Under the pieces are notes generated by a model that was not told the DNA's origin, did no database searches, and saw only the letters and a list, made by a program, of their open reading frames with translations. Below are positions 52,694 through 62,551 of a DNA stretch of 64,000 bases, piece by piece. The DNA comes from Paraburkholderia sp. FT54 (GTDB taxonomy: Bacteria; Pseudomonadota; Gammaproteobacteria; Burkholderiales; Burkholderiaceae): positions 450,024 through 514,023 of the forward strand of contig NZ_CP134198.1 in the NCBI RefSeq assembly GCF_031585635.1. Direction: 5' to 3'. The position numbers and the translations under genes are program-made. Positions within the stretch are counted from its first letter, which is position 1. The number at the start of each line of letters is the position of its first letter.

Positions 52694-53149
52694 TCACCGC
52701 GCCTCAAAGTCGCAGATCCGGCGCCAGTATCCATCAGCCCGCCCTTCGGGCCGGCCTTCCTGATCCCACAGTTCATAGGCGCGCTCGCGCAGGCGCGGGT
52801 CAAGTGCGCGATGCCAGTATTCAGCTGCCCGCCCCTCGGGACACCCGTCCTGTTGCCAGAGAAAGTAGGCGCGTTCGCGCACGGTCTGCTCGAGGTCCGC
52901 CTTCGTTTCCGAACGGCCGGGCCGGTCGTCCCCGTACGGCGCCATCTGCCCGCCGCGATTGACGTGCATTCTGGCACTCAGGTTGCCAAGCTCGGCGTCA
53001 GGAACCAGGTGGCTGTGCGCGGCCGCCTCCAGCGCCTTTGCTTCGTACGCAGCGTCATTGGCCACGTCATCCGGTTCTCCGTGAGTAATGGGATACGTAT
53101 GCAGGACCGTGCCGCTGCTGTCCAGCACGTCGACCAGTCGTTGCGTCAT
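52694..53149 (-). CDS. DUF2934 protein with two tandem DUF2934 motifs
   Basis: 151-residue hydrophilic protein. The C-terminal half holds two near-identical units, RERAYFLWQQDGCPEGRAAE and RERAYELWDQEGRPEGRADG, each followed by YW and an Arg, about 27 residues apart. This is the DUF2934 motif common in Burkholderia and Rhizobiales stress loci. The N-terminal half (LVDVLDSSGTVLHTYPITHG) has a separate beta-strand pattern. ATG 53149 is used because GGAGG lies 7 bp upstream; a GTG just before it is possible. The function is unknown. Confidence 0.85.
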   Translation of the reverse strand: MTQRLVDVLDSSGTVLHTYPITHGEPDDVANDAAYEAKALEAAAHSHLVPDAELGNLSARMHVNRGGQMAPYGDDRPGRSETKADLEQTVRERAYFLWQQDGCPEGRAAEYWHRALDPRLRERAYELWDQEGRPEGRADGYWRRICDFEAR

Positions 53150-53847
53150 CACCTGTCCTCCATTCCGTTGGTCCCGCGCTCGCTGTCATCGTTCGCATGA
53201 ATGGCGGTGAGGATCCCGAAGTTCAGCAGTCGACAGCTCTGCCGCATCCGTACACCGGCGACCGTTGCGTGTTTAGTCCCGTTCCACACTCCGGCGTTGC
53301 TCCCGGCAGGCTGCGGGCCCGGATTACGGTTGCGCGCATTTCGGCCGGTCAGTCTGCCGGCCGTTGGCGCTGCGCATGCTAATCCAGTCAATCGCCCAGG
53401 TAGGCGCAACCTGCGTTTCAGAGTCCGCATCACATTCGGGCGAGACCCGTACTATCCGCGCGTGCGCGAAGAATTTGCCAAGCGAGAAATCTGGTATCGG
53501 GTCGATGTTCCAGCCACCATACTCGTACTTCGTGATCACCGCAGATCCTCGGGCTTATCGGGATTCGAACAGGGAAAGCATGAGTTCGTCCGGTCGTCAT
53601 CGCCAACCTTGAGCTTTGCTTTGCCGACTTCGGGGGTCGCCGGCGAAAAATCGTTCCCCGCGTCGCCACATTGTCATAGAGATTCCAGCGGAGCGCGCCA
53701 GTGTGCTCGAATATCGAAACGGCCGCCATTCGCCACGCGCTGCATTCGCTATTTGACCGGTAGCTGTGCGTACCGACGGCCCCCTTGCGTTCGCCTGCAC
53801 ATTTTATTAATTTTTTGGCGGGTATGCCAGGGCTTGGACGGGTCAGC
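53150..53847. other. 0.7-kb stretch with at most one small gene
   Basis: Upstream DNA of the DUF2934 gene and downstream DNA of fdxA. The minus-strand frame 53324-53539 (listed separately) is the only protein-like piece. The A/T-rich run near 53800-53815 just beyond the fdxA stop could contribute to termination. Confidence 0.4.
53324..53539 (-). CDS. Small hypothetical protein or fragment (71 codons)
   Basis: GTG-initiated frame: YEYGGWNIDPIPDFSLGKFF followed by AHARIVRVSPE. The opening (Tyr, Gly, Ile pattern then a strand ending in Arg-Ile-Val) resembles the small beta-rich protein family also seen at 57994-58308. The second half looks unnatural and may follow a frameshift. Low certainty. 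Confidence 0.3.
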   Translation of the reverse strand: MITKYEYGGWNIDPIPDFSLGKFFAHARIVRVSPECDADSETQVAPTWAIDWISMRSANGRQTDRPKCAQP

Positions 53848-54171
53848 TCAACGCTCCAGCAGACCGAGCTTGTCCTTTACGTCCCTGAACTGATCCGCTT
53901 CCGCGAGCGGTGCCTTCGTCTCCGTAATGGGTGGCCAGTTGCGCGCGAGTTCTGCGTTCAGTCTGATGAAATTCTGCTGATCGCCGGGGACATCTTCGTC
54001 CGCGTAGATCGCGTTCACAGGGCACTCCGCCACGCAGACGGCGCAGTCGATGCATTCGTCGGGATCGATCGCCAGAAAGTTCGGCCCTTCCCGAAAGCAG
54101 TCCACCGGGCACACGTCCACGCAATCGGTATAGCGACATTTGATGCAGCCTTCGGTAACAACGTGAGTCAT
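53848..54171 (-). CDS. fdxA: 7Fe ferredoxin (FdxA type)
   Basis: 107-residue ferredoxin that carries low-potential electrons in the cytoplasm. The cluster ligands are visible: C8-x7-C16-x3-C20 in [20 protein letters not shown] and C-x2-C-x2-C-x3-C in [20 protein letters not shown], consistent with one 3Fe-4S and one 4Fe-4S cluster. The C-terminal tail ([17 protein letters not shown]) is family-typical. The start overlaps the dnaK stop (ATGA), so it is translated from the dnaK message. A ferredoxin in an operon with a chaperone is unusual. Confidence 0.95.
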   Translation of the reverse strand: MTHVVTEGCIKCRYTDCVDVCPVDCFREGPNFLAIDPDECIDCAVCVAECPVNAIYADEDVPGDQQNFIRLNAELARNWPPITETKAPLAEADQFRDVKDKLGLLER

Positions 54172-56111
54172 TTGCGCACTTCCCTGAACTCGGCGTCGAT
54201 CACGTCGTCATCCGGCTGGCTCGCATCACGGGACGTTGCACCTGCGCCGACGGCACCCGCCGCTGCGTCATCACCGCCCGGAGCAGCCTGCATGCCGGCG
54301 TAGACCTTTTCACCCAGTTTCTGCGAAGCCGCGGCAAGCGCCTGCGCCTTCGCATCGATCTCCGCCCGGTCGGAACCCTTTAGCGCATCCTCGAGTCCCC
54401 TGATCGCGATGTCGATTTTCTCCTTCTCGCCCGCATCCAGCTTTTCGCCGTATTCGGCGAGCGCCTTCCTCGTGCTGTGAACGAGCGCATCTCCGTGGTT
54501 CCGGGAATCGACCAGCTCACGCAGCTGGCGGTCTTCGTCGGCGTGGGCTTCGGCTTCCTTCATCATCCCGTCAATTTCGGCTTCGGACAGGCCCGAGTTC
54601 GCCTTGATCGTGATGCGGTTTTCCTTGCCGGTCGCCTTGTCTTTCGCGCCGACGTGCAGAATGCCATTTGCGTCAATGTCGAAGCTCACCTCGATCTGCG
54701 GCATGCCACGCGGTGCGGGCGGAATGCCCTCGAGGTTAAACTCGCCCAGCAGCTTGTTGCCGCTGGCCATTTCGCGTTCGCCCTGACAGACCTTGATGGT
54801 CACGGCGCCCTGGTTGTCGTCGGCGGTGGAGAATATCTCCGAGAACCGGGTCGGAATCGTGGTGTTTTTCTCAATCATTTTTGTCATCACGCCACCCCGG
54901 GTTTCGATCCCGAGCGACAGCGGCGTCACGTCGAGCAGCAGCACATCCTTGCGGTCACCGGACAGAACCTGACCCTGGATCGCGGCGCCCACCGCCACCG
55001 CTTCATCCGGGTTCACGTCACGGCGCGGCTCCCTGCCGAAGACTTCCCTGACCTTGTCCTGCACCTTCGGCATGCGCGTCTGGCCACCGACCAGAATCAC
55101 GTCGTCGATCTTCTGAACCGCTACGCCGGCGTCCCTGATGGCGATGCGGCACGGTTCGATCGTGCGGTCGATCAGCTCTTCCACCAGCGCTTCGAGTTTT
55201 GCGCGGGTGAGCTTCAGGTTCAGGTGCTTCGGACCCGACGCGTCCGCCGTGATGTACGGCAGGTTGATTTCGGTCTGCTGGCTCGACGACAGTTCGATCT
55301 TTGCCTTTTCAGCCGATTCCTTCAGGCGTTGCAGCGCGAGCACGTCTTTCGACAGATCAACCCCCTGTTCCTTTTTGAACTCGCCGATGATGTAGTCGAT
55401 GATGCGCTGGTCGAAGTCTTCACCACCGAGGAACGTGTCGCCGTTCGTGGACAGGACCTCGAACTGCTTCTCGCCATGCACGTCGCCAATTTCGATAAGG
55501 GAAATGTCGAACGTGCCACCGCCGAGGTCGAACACGGCGATCTTGCGGTCCCGGCTTTCTTTCCGGTCCAGTCCGAATGCGAGCGCGGCGGCGGTCGGTT
55601 CGTTGATGATCCGCTTCACCTCAAGACCGGCGATGCGGCCGGCGTCCTTGGTCGCCTGACGCTGGCTGTCGTTGAAGTACGCGGGAACCGTAATCACCGC
55701 TTCGGTGACCGGCTCGCCGAGATAGTCTTCAGCGGTTTTCTTCATCTTGCGTAGCACTTCCGCCGAGATTTGCGGCGGCGCAAGCTTCCGCCCGCGCACC
55801 TCGACCCATGCGTCGCCATTGTCGGCCTTCATGATCCTGTACGGCATCAGGCCGATGTCTTTCTGCACTTCCTTTTCCTCGAAGCGGCGGCCGATCAGGC
55901 GCTTGACCGCGAACAGCGTGTTCGCGGGATTGGTCACAGCCTGGCGCTTGGCGGGCGCACCGACCAGCGTTTCGCCATTGTTCAGATAGGCGACGATCGA
56001 CGGCGTGGTGCGCGCGCCCTCGGCGTTCTCGATCACCCTGACCTGATTGCCTTCCATGATCGCCACGCACGAGTTGGTCGTGCCAAGGTCGATGCCAATG
56101 ATCTTGCCCAT
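54168..56111 (-). CDS. dnaK: Molecular chaperone DnaK (Hsp70), accessory copy
   Basis: 647-residue Hsp70. ATPase domain: [10 protein letters not shown] (about 6-15), [28 protein letters not shown] (about 195), FLGGEDFD. The interdomain linker region is [15 protein letters not shown] (about 388-402). The substrate-binding beta domain and helical lid follow, ending in [12 protein letters not shown], the usual EEVK-like tail region. ATG 56111 ([10 protein letters not shown]) is the family start, 9 bp inside the open frame. No dnaJ or grpE is adjacent, and fdxA follows instead. It is probably a second, stress-island copy rather than the housekeeping dnaK of a grpE-dnaK-dnaJ locus. Confidence 0.95.
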   Translation of the reverse strand: MGKIIGIDLGTTNSCVAIMEGNQVRVIENAEGARTTPSIVAYLNNGETLVGAPAKRQAVTNPANTLFAVKRLIGRRFEEKEVQKDIGLMPYRIMKADNGDAWVEVRGRKLAPPQISAEVLRKMKKTAEDYLGEPVTEAVITVPAYFNDSQRQATKDAGRIAGLEVKRIINEPTAAALAFGLDRKESRDRKIAVFDLGGGTFDISLIEIGDVHGEKQFEVLSTNGDTFLGGEDFDQRIIDYIIGEFKKEQGVDLSKDVLALQRLKESAEKAKIELSSSQQTEINLPYITADASGPKHLNLKLTRAKLEALVEELIDRTIEPCRIAIRDAGVAVQKIDDVILVGGQTRMPKVQDKVREVFGREPRRDVNPDEAVAVGAAIQGQVLSGDRKDVLLLDVTPLSLGIETRGGVMTKMIEKNTTIPTRFSEIFSTADDNQGAVTIKVCQGEREMASGNKLLGEFNLEGIPPAPRGMPQIEVSFDIDANGILHVGAKDKATGKENRITIKANSGLSEAEIDGMMKEAEAHADEDRQLRELVDSRNHGDALVHSTRKALAEYGEKLDAGEKEKIDIAIRGLEDALKGSDRAEIDAKAQALAAASQKLGEKVYAGMQAAPGGDDAAAGAVGAGATSRDASQPDDDVIDAEFREVRK

Positions 56112-56896
56112 GATGTTCAATCCCCTCGCTCGATCCGGTTCGGGAGAAGTCCTGCGAAATCAGCATACGTTTCGCCGGCGACGCTTGCGCCAAAGCTGAC
56201 AGTGGCCCTGTGCAGCGCGCGCGTCGCCTGCGCATGCCCCGAGTGCCCCGCGTGCTGGGGAGCGCGCAACGACCGTTCCCGCGACGCACCGGTTCGTATC
56301 CTTTCCGGTTTCCACTGGCCGTCCGGTCTTGCCGGCGCTCAGTACACCGGTTCGTGGGAGTGAACAGACGGGCGAGCCACTTTGCTATGTGGTTCGGTTG
56401 TCGTTATGTACACCTATTTCTTCAGCGAAAGTTGCAGTTCTACCACCGGCACATATTCGCAGACGGGAATGATCCGTTTGCCAGCTTTGCTGGCGCGGCT
56501 CAAAGCGCTCTTCTACCGCATCCGGTGGCGCAGGCATTCTTTGAATCCCTGTCCGTCGGTCGACCCGGACAGCCACTGGAGGACACCAGCGGCGCCGCCA
56601 CTTCATCCATTGAGCTTGAGGGCGCGGTTCGTTTCGAGGGTTTGCCCCGTGTGTTAGGCGAAAGGCCCCCCAAGCCATGCACATGCCCGTCGGGATGAAG
56701 GTTGAGGCAACCCTCGGTCAGTAGCCCGTACGTCTGCACGCGGCCATGCCGCATGCCGCTTTGATCGGGGTGCAGGCGGGCCCACCGAGGCACAGTCGGA
56801 CTGCGCACTCACGTCGCGAATTCCGCAAACTTAGGCCAAACGGTCCGAAAGTGGTTGCGGGCCGCATGCAGGTACTGAGGGACATCGGCACCGCCG
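56112..56896. other. 0.8-kb upstream region of dnaK, no gene seen
   Basis: Read on both strands without finding a supported gene. It contains the leader and promoter of the leftward dnaK-fdxA pair. No confident sigma-32 promoter or CIRCE inverted repeat was recognised. Confidence 0.45.
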
Positions 56897-57355
56897 CTAG
56901 CGGTTATCCGACGGCGGGCGAAAATGCGCCGCAAGCGCATCTGCCAGTCTCCAGACTGGACACGGCCGGCGACAAAGGCCGTCAAAACCAATCCGCTTCA
57001 TGTCGCGCGGAGTTTCTGTTGGAAAGATGTTAGTCATCGCAACAATCAGGACGCTGCCGAATGCGGGGTCGGTGACCGCATGCCGGACGAACCGGAAGTC
57101 GTCGGCTCGACACAGGCGAGTGTCGATCAGCAACGCGCACGGCTTCCAATGCTCCAGCATCAGACCCAGATTCTCCATGGTCGACGTGGCTACGGCGACA
57201 AACCCTTTTAACCGCAGCAGCAATGCGATCGACTCTCCAACCGAAACGTCGGCGTGGGCAACGACCACGCTTTGAGAGTCGACCGCAGTCACTGGACGCT
57301 TCGGGCTCCAGAGGGCGAACTGTCGCTCATCTTCGTGCGGCGGGCGGCGGGTCAT
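56897..57355 (-). CDS. Single-domain response regulator (atypical)
   Basis: 152-residue receiver protein with a 30-residue N-terminal extension. VVVAHADVSVGESIALLLRL stands where VVDD normally is, keeping one Asp. LLIDTRLCRADDFRFVRHAV contains the putative phospho-Asp. SVLIVAMTNIFP and the C-terminal FDGLCRRPCPVWRLADALAA keep the fold, but the conserved Lys reads Arg-Arg-Pro. Lack of the usual acidic pair and lysine suggests weak or no phosphorylation. No output domain. It could relay signals for the large hybrid kinase further along. Confidence 0.65.
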   Translation of the reverse strand: MTRRPPHEDERQFALWSPKRPVTAVDSQSVVVAHADVSVGESIALLLRLKGFVAVATSTMENLGLMLEHWKPCALLIDTRLCRADDFRFVRHAVTDPAFGSVLIVAMTNIFPTETPRDMKRIGFDGLCRRPCPVWRLADALAAHFRPPSDNR

Positions 57356-57993
57356 TACTGCGCGGACATGTGTCCGCTTGATGGTGACTTCAACGAGCTA
57401 CCGCAGTCCGACCGTAGACAGACTGCGGATCGGCGCGGTTTGACTGATAGTTTCACGTCGCCGCGCGGTCGTCTAGACCTTTCGTTGTCAGCTCGACGCC
57501 CGCTCTGTGTGGTCTTTTCGCTGGTCCGGTCGCCGTCTGCAGGCGCCGCGTGACAGTTCGGCAGACGGGTGTTGATAGCGACTGCATCAGCTGGTTGCAG
57601 AGATTTCCCTAAACATGGCCGCTTCACATCATCCGCCTCGGCTCAACACCAGGCTAACCGCGTCGCCCGCCAATCAGCAAACACCCGGCTCCTGTCGGGC
57701 GGCAAGGTCAGGCCGACCCCGGAATACCTCGCATCCCGGTGCAGCGATCCATCGCTTGCGTCGATCAACGGCAACAGCGAAATGCCGCATCAATGCGACT
57801 GCGGAGGTGCTTTGGGCGCCGGTCGTTCGGAGCAATGGCGTGGCACACAGACTCCGGATGGACGTTGCCGTCATTTCTGGCAGTGCGTGGCCAGCCCATC
57901 GGTCCTGACTTTCCCTGGCTGCGCTCCACTGCGGCACGCCGGTTGCGCGCTACTCGGTGCCGATGTGGGCGATAGCGAAACGAGGAGGCGCAC
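57356..57993. other. 0.6-kb intergenic stretch
   Basis: No supported gene. It contains a short inverted repeat GCGGACA-TG-TGTCCGC (57360-57375) and a GC-rich block (57500-57740) of repeat-like character. It is upstream DNA for the small gene at 57994 and the receiver gene at 56897. Confidence 0.4.
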
Positions 57994-58308
57994 ATGTCTT
58001 TCGAGACGTATGATTCGTACCGTGGATACAGCATCAGGGTCTGGGTCACTGCGGCCAGATCGTTGTCGCTCCACGGCGTCGGGCGTCGATACAAGGTCTC
58101 ATGGATTGTCAGTCAGTCGCAGCGTCCAGGCGAGAAGATTGCAAGTTTTCCAGAGCGGCTGGAATTCCTGTCAGAGCACGAAGCATTGACATATGCGGAA
58201 AACCGGGCTCACACGTTCATTGACTGCATGCTGTCTGAACACCGTCGGATGCCGCTTTCCGGCGAAGTCGGGCACAGTCGTGAACACCCGCTCGACCCCG
58301 AGGCGTAA
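57994..58308 (+). CDS. Hypothetical protein (104 aa), small beta-rich family
   Basis: ATG 57994 with GAGGAGG 5-6 bp upstream. The product shows alternating strands: YRGYSIRVWVTAARS, RRYKVSWIVSQSQRPG, FPERLEFLSEHEALTYAENR, ending in AHTFIDCML. Similar short proteins (a Tyr-Gly-Ile first strand, a central RYKVSW-type strand, then a helix with EAL/AE/A pattern) are frequent in Burkholderia accessory regions, but I know no function. It is convergent with the large kinase gene, 29 bp apart. Confidence 0.7.
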   Translation: MSFETYDSYRGYSIRVWVTAARSLSLHGVGRRYKVSWIVSQSQRPGEKIASFPERLEFLSEHEALTYAENRAHTFIDCMLSEHRRMPLSGEVGHSREHPLDPEA

Positions 58309-58337
58309 GAGCGTTGTCGTCGACCCGGTTACTGTCA

Positions 58338-61300
58338 TCACTTGGAGCCGCCCGTTTCCTTTCGCCAGACGATGTCGGCGAGAGCCTCAAGGTGGAAAGG
58401 TTTTGCGAGGCATGCATCGCAGCCCGACTCACGTGCGCGTCGCTCTTCCTGCACAACGGGACGGCCAGTGACTGCAATAATCTGCACCGCCGCATACTCC
58501 GGCAAGGCCTTTATGCTGCCCGCCAGCCAGTAGCCGTCGAAGTCAGGAAGGGTGACATCGGTAATGACGAGATCGAAGGTCTGCTGCTTCGCAGTCTGCA
58601 ACGCGCCGGAAGCGGTGGTTGCTCCGGTCACGTGTGCTTCGTAAATTGCAAACAGGTCCGACATTGCCGCAAGCGCCTCCGGTGAGTCTTCGACCAGAAG
58701 GATGCTTTTCCCCCGAAACACAGAAAGATCTGCCGGCCGCTTGCCTGCCTGCCGACGGCTGAACGACGCATCGGCAGGCAGCCGGACAACAAAACGTGAA
58801 CCATGGCCGGGCCCCTCGGAAACAGCCTCGACTGTGCCCCCATGTAACCCGGCGAGCTGCCGCACAAGAGACAGGCCGATGCCCAGTCCACCTCTGCGGG
58901 TATGATGGGCAACTGACGGTGCCTGCTGGAACATGTCGAAGATCGAAGCGATTACGTCGGGTGCGATACCGACTCCGGTGTCGGCCACCTCGATCCGGGC
59001 CTGTCCCGCCTCAAGCGACAGCCGCACCGTCACGCGGCCCCCTGCCGGCGTGAATTTCAATGCATTGCTAACCAGATTCCAGACGATCTGCTCCACGCGC
59101 ACCGCGTCGCCCCGGATCAGGATCGGGGTTTCCGGCAGTTCGACCCGCAGGTCGATTGCCGCCTGCGTCGCATCGTTCTGCACCGTCTCGGCAATCGAGC
59201 GGACGATCGCGCTCACGTCTGTCGGCGCGACGCGCAGCGACAGTTTTCCCGTAGTCACTCTTGAGAAATCGAGCAGGTCATCAATGATCTGCGCCTGCGT
59301 ATTGACCGACTTCTGGATCGCGTCGGCAATTTCCTGGATCGGGCCGATGTGCTGGATTTCAGGAAGACGGGCCAGCATTTCCGCCTTCATGTGGATCAGG
59401 TTCAACGGATTCTTCAGCTCGTGTGACAGGACAGCAATAAATTCATCCTTCAGGCGGCTGCGTTCCTGGACCTCGGTGTACGCCGCGCGCTCCTGGGCAA
59501 GGACCTGCTGCTGTTCGCCCTCCGCCAGCTTGCGACGGGTTGCATCGTGCACGATCTTGGCAAAGCCCGAAAACCCGGGAACATCGATGCGACTCAGAAA
59601 ACCGCTACAGAAAACACGGTTTCCGTCCTTCCTGAGATGCCAGCGCTCATCCTCGGCGCGCCCGTTTTCCGTCGCCTTCTGTCGTTCGAGGCCCGCCACG
59701 CCGCCCGCGCGATCCTCCGGCGTGAAAATGGCGTCAAGCGGTTGCCCCAGCATGTCCTCCGCCTGAAAACCGAAAATACGCCCGGCTCCCACGTTCCAGC
59801 TGACGACCGTCCCGTCCTGGTCGAGCACGATGATGGCGAAATCGTTGATGGCCTGTGCCGCCAGCTTCAGCTTCTCGGCGCTGGCACGCGCATGGTCCTG
59901 CGCGACTTTCTGCCCGGTGATGTCGATGAATGCCAGGACCGCACCGTCAATCCGGTCGTCATCGGTGCGGTACGGCAATACCCGGGCCAGAAAACTGCGG
60001 CCGTCGCTGCTTGAGATTTCGCGCTCCGTCTTCTTCAGGCTCTCAAACGCGGTGCGCAGATCGTCGATCATCGCGGGATAGTCGAGCCTGTGCGTCAGAT
60101 GCTGGAGAGGACGGCCCTGGTCGCCAGGCAGAATATTGAACAGACTCTCTGCCGGCGACGTATAGCGCTTGATACTGAGCGTCCGGTCGACGAAGATGGT
60201 CGCGACGCCGACCAGTGAAATCAGGTTCTGGAGATCGTCGCTGATCCGCGCCGACTCCTGCACCTTTGTCATCAGTTCGGCATTGACCGTAATCAGCTCT
60301 TCATTGAGCGATTGCAGTTCCTCACGGCTCGCCTCCAGTTCTTCGGTCGCCGAGCGTAGCTCCTCGTTCATCGCCTGCAATTCTTCGTTGGACGCTCTCA
60401 GTTCCTCGATCGAGTTCTGTCCGGATTCCAGGGAACTGCGCAGCCGCTCTTCGCTGCCGGCCAGCGCCCTCCTGAGCGAACCGACAGTTGCATCGTCTTC
60501 AACCAGTTTCTCCTGCGCTTCGGGAAGCGGAGTCACCGGATCGCAGATCACCCAGACCAGGTTTTCCTCGTACCCCGGATCGCGGTAAGGCCGCATCGAC
60601 AGGTCGACCGGAATCGTTCCGGGAGCCGCCTCGAACGGCACAACCCGCTCCTCGTCGCGCCGCGCGTTATTCAGACAACGCTCGATTGCGCGTCGGACCG
60701 TGGCGTGCGCATCGGCACGCACAACGTCGAACAGATTGCGCACGCGGGTGCCGCGCGCGTCGCGCGTCAGCCCGTTTGCATTGGCGGAACGATGGACGAT
60801 TTCGCCGTCCGCACGCATGATGATGACCGGCGGCCCGAAGAGGTCGAGCGCGTGTGGCTGATCGGGCAGAGTTGGGTCGGCCGGTTTTGCGCTGCCTGAT
60901 GTCGCGAAAAATGTCTGGCCTGCGGCAGCCGTAGGCGCCGGTGCGACAGGAAAAGCGGGCAGGCCGCTTTTTGTGGCATCAGGCAGTGCCCGGTAGATCT
61001 TCCGGTGCTTGTCGACAGGCGCAAAAAGCCCGGCGGCGAAGTCGGCCGACTCGGCGCTGCCCAGAAAGAGGTAGCCACCGGGGCGCAACGCAAAATGGAA
61101 GCTCTCGAGGACGCGGGTCTGCGCGCGCCGGTCCAGATAGATCAGCAGGTTGCGGCAGGAAATCAGGTCAACGCGGGAAAAGGGGGGATCCCGCAGAATG
61201 TTGTGCGGTGCAAAGATGACCATGTCCCGCACCGACTTGACGAGCCGGTACCGGTTGCCGACCTTGTCGAAATACCGGGCCAGACGGGACGGCGAAATGT

Positions 61301-62453
61301 CGTTGGCAATGGCACCCGGGTAGTTGCCCGTCCGCGCGATTGAAATGGCGCGCTCGTCGATATCGGTTGCATAGACGCTCACGCGGGGCCGGTCCGGCAG
61401 CCTGCGCGCTGCTTCACTGAGCATGATGGCGATGGAGAACGCCTCTTCGCCGGTCGCACACGCCGGCACCCACGCGCGAATCTCCTCACGTCCCTGGAGG
61501 TTCTTTATCAACTTCGACACAACCACTTTGTCCAGTGCTTCGAATGCCTGCGGGTCCCGGAAAAAATTGGTCACGCCGATCAGCATGTCGGCCAGTAGCC
61601 TGGGCGTCTCGTCCGGATTGGCGGACAGGAAGTCGCGGTACGCCGCGGTGCTCGCCAGCCCGTTGACCTGCATGCGCCGCTCGATCCGGCGCAGGATGGT
61701 GCCACGCTTGTAGTGGGTAAAATCATGGCGGGCGCGTTGCTGAAGGAGATCCAGCACTTCGTCGACCGGATCGCCCTCGCTCGCAGACACCTGCGCAACG
61801 TTGTCGGCCGCATCGTCCGACGGCGACGGCAGGACAATCTCTGCCGCGTTCCTGACCAGCGTCAGCACTCTTGGGACAATTTCGGCTACGGGCAGCACCA
61901 GGTCGACGTCCCCCGTCGCGATCGCGTTTCGGGGCATTTCGCCATACTCGGCTTCCTCGGGCTGCTGCACGATTGTAATGCCGCCGTGTTCGCGCACCCG
62001 CGCAATGCCCACCGAGCCGTCGGAGCCCGAACCGGAAAGAATGACGGACACCGCGCGCGAGCCGTGTGCTTCCGCAAGGCTGCGAAAAAACACATCGATG
62101 CTGGTCGGAGGCAGCCGCGGCAACTCCGGCTCCGACAGCCGAAGATGCCCATCGACCATCGACAGCAGCTTGCCCGGCGCAATCACATAGACATTGTCCC
62201 GTTCCAGCGGAACGGCGCCGGTCACCTGCCTGACGCGCAGGCCAGTGACATTCTGGATCACGTCGTGCGCATGGCTGATATGGTCAGGCGACAGGTGGAG
62301 GACGACCACAAAAGCAACGCCCGGCGCGGGCGGCACCGTCTCGAAAAGACGCAGGAGCGCCTGGACGCCACCTGCCGAAGCGCCAATGCCGATTACAGCA
62401 AAGTCCGGGCGGTCGCGTTGTGCGCCATCACTGCTCTTCCGTGTGTCGGCCAT
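58338..62453 (-). CDS. CheB-CheR-PAS hybrid sensor histidine kinase/receiver
   Basis: 1371-residue multi-domain signalling protein. Order: CheB methylesterase (about 15-195; GIGASAGGVQALL, LHLSPDH, SGSGSDGSVG catalytic segments), CheR methyltransferase (about 250-510; RRIERRM, VPACATGEEAFSIAI, CRNLLIYLD), a long coiled coil (about 690-770; SNEELQAMNEELRSATEELE), two PAS domains (about 775-1020), HisKA (VLSHELKNPLNLIHMKAEML), HATPase (NLVSNALKFTP, GLGIGLSLVRQLAGLHGG) and a C-terminal receiver (SILLVEDSPE, VITDVTLPDFDG, LAKPF). No chemoreceptor or che operon is nearby, so this is a stress or nutrient regulator of the CheB/R-kinase class. ATG 62453 is taken, with GGAGAA upstream; ATG 62456 is equivalent. 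Confidence 0.93.
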   Translation of the reverse strand: MADTRKSSDGAQRDRPDFAVIGIGASAGGVQALLRLFETVPPAPGVAFVVVLHLSPDHISHAHDVIQNVTGLRVRQVTGAVPLERDNVYVIAPGKLLSMVDGHLRLSEPELPRLPPTSIDVFFRSLAEAHGSRAVSVILSGSGSDGSVGIARVREHGGITIVQQPEEAEYGEMPRNAIATGDVDLVLPVAEIVPRVLTLVRNAAEIVLPSPSDDAADNVAQVSASEGDPVDEVLDLLQQRARHDFTHYKRGTILRRIERRMQVNGLASTAAYRDFLSANPDETPRLLADMLIGVTNFFRDPQAFEALDKVVVSKLIKNLQGREEIRAWVPACATGEEAFSIAIMLSEAARRLPDRPRVSVYATDIDERAISIARTGNYPGAIANDISPSRLARYFDKVGNRYRLVKSVRDMVIFAPHNILRDPPFSRVDLISCRNLLIYLDRRAQTRVLESFHFALRPGGYLFLGSAESADFAAGLFAPVDKHRKIYRALPDATKSGLPAFPVAPAPTAAAGQTFFATSGSAKPADPTLPDQPHALDLFGPPVIIMRADGEIVHRSANANGLTRDARGTRVRNLFDVVRADAHATVRRAIERCLNNARRDEERVVPFEAAPGTIPVDLSMRPYRDPGYEENLVWVICDPVTPLPEAQEKLVEDDATVGSLRRALAGSEERLRSSLESGQNSIEELRASNEELQAMNEELRSATEELEASREELQSLNEELITVNAELMTKVQESARISDDLQNLISLVGVATIFVDRTLSIKRYTSPAESLFNILPGDQGRPLQHLTHRLDYPAMIDDLRTAFESLKKTEREISSSDGRSFLARVLPYRTDDDRIDGAVLAFIDITGQKVAQDHARASAEKLKLAAQAINDFAIIVLDQDGTVVSWNVGAGRIFGFQAEDMLGQPLDAIFTPEDRAGGVAGLERQKATENGRAEDERWHLRKDGNRVFCSGFLSRIDVPGFSGFAKIVHDATRRKLAEGEQQQVLAQERAAYTEVQERSRLKDEFIAVLSHELKNPLNLIHMKAEMLARLPEIQHIGPIQEIADAIQKSVNTQAQIIDDLLDFSRVTTGKLSLRVAPTDVSAIVRSIAETVQNDATQAAIDLRVELPETPILIRGDAVRVEQIVWNLVSNALKFTPAGGRVTVRLSLEAGQARIEVADTGVGIAPDVIASIFDMFQQAPSVAHHTRRGGLGIGLSLVRQLAGLHGGTVEAVSEGPGHGSRFVVRLPADASFSRRQAGKRPADLSVFRGKSILLVEDSPEALAAMSDLFAIYEAHVTGATTASGALQTAKQQTFDLVITDVTLPDFDGYWLAGSIKALPEYAAVQIIAVTGRPVVQEERRARESGCDACLAKPFHLEALADIVWRKETGGSK

Positions 62454-62551
62454 CATTTCTCCAATCGATGCAGGAGGGCAAAATGCCGTGGGCAAATATG
62501 CCGTGTCTTTTCGCGGGCAGCATTCTACGGCCGCCGGCGAAGCGTTTTCGA

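Noticed and set aside
54477..55754. 425-codon frame opposite dnaK
   Set aside because: Antisense shadow of dnaK with unnatural composition and no family features.
56112..56400. CIRCE element upstream of dnaK
   Set aside because: The TTAGCACTC/GAGTGCTAA inverted repeat was looked for and not found.
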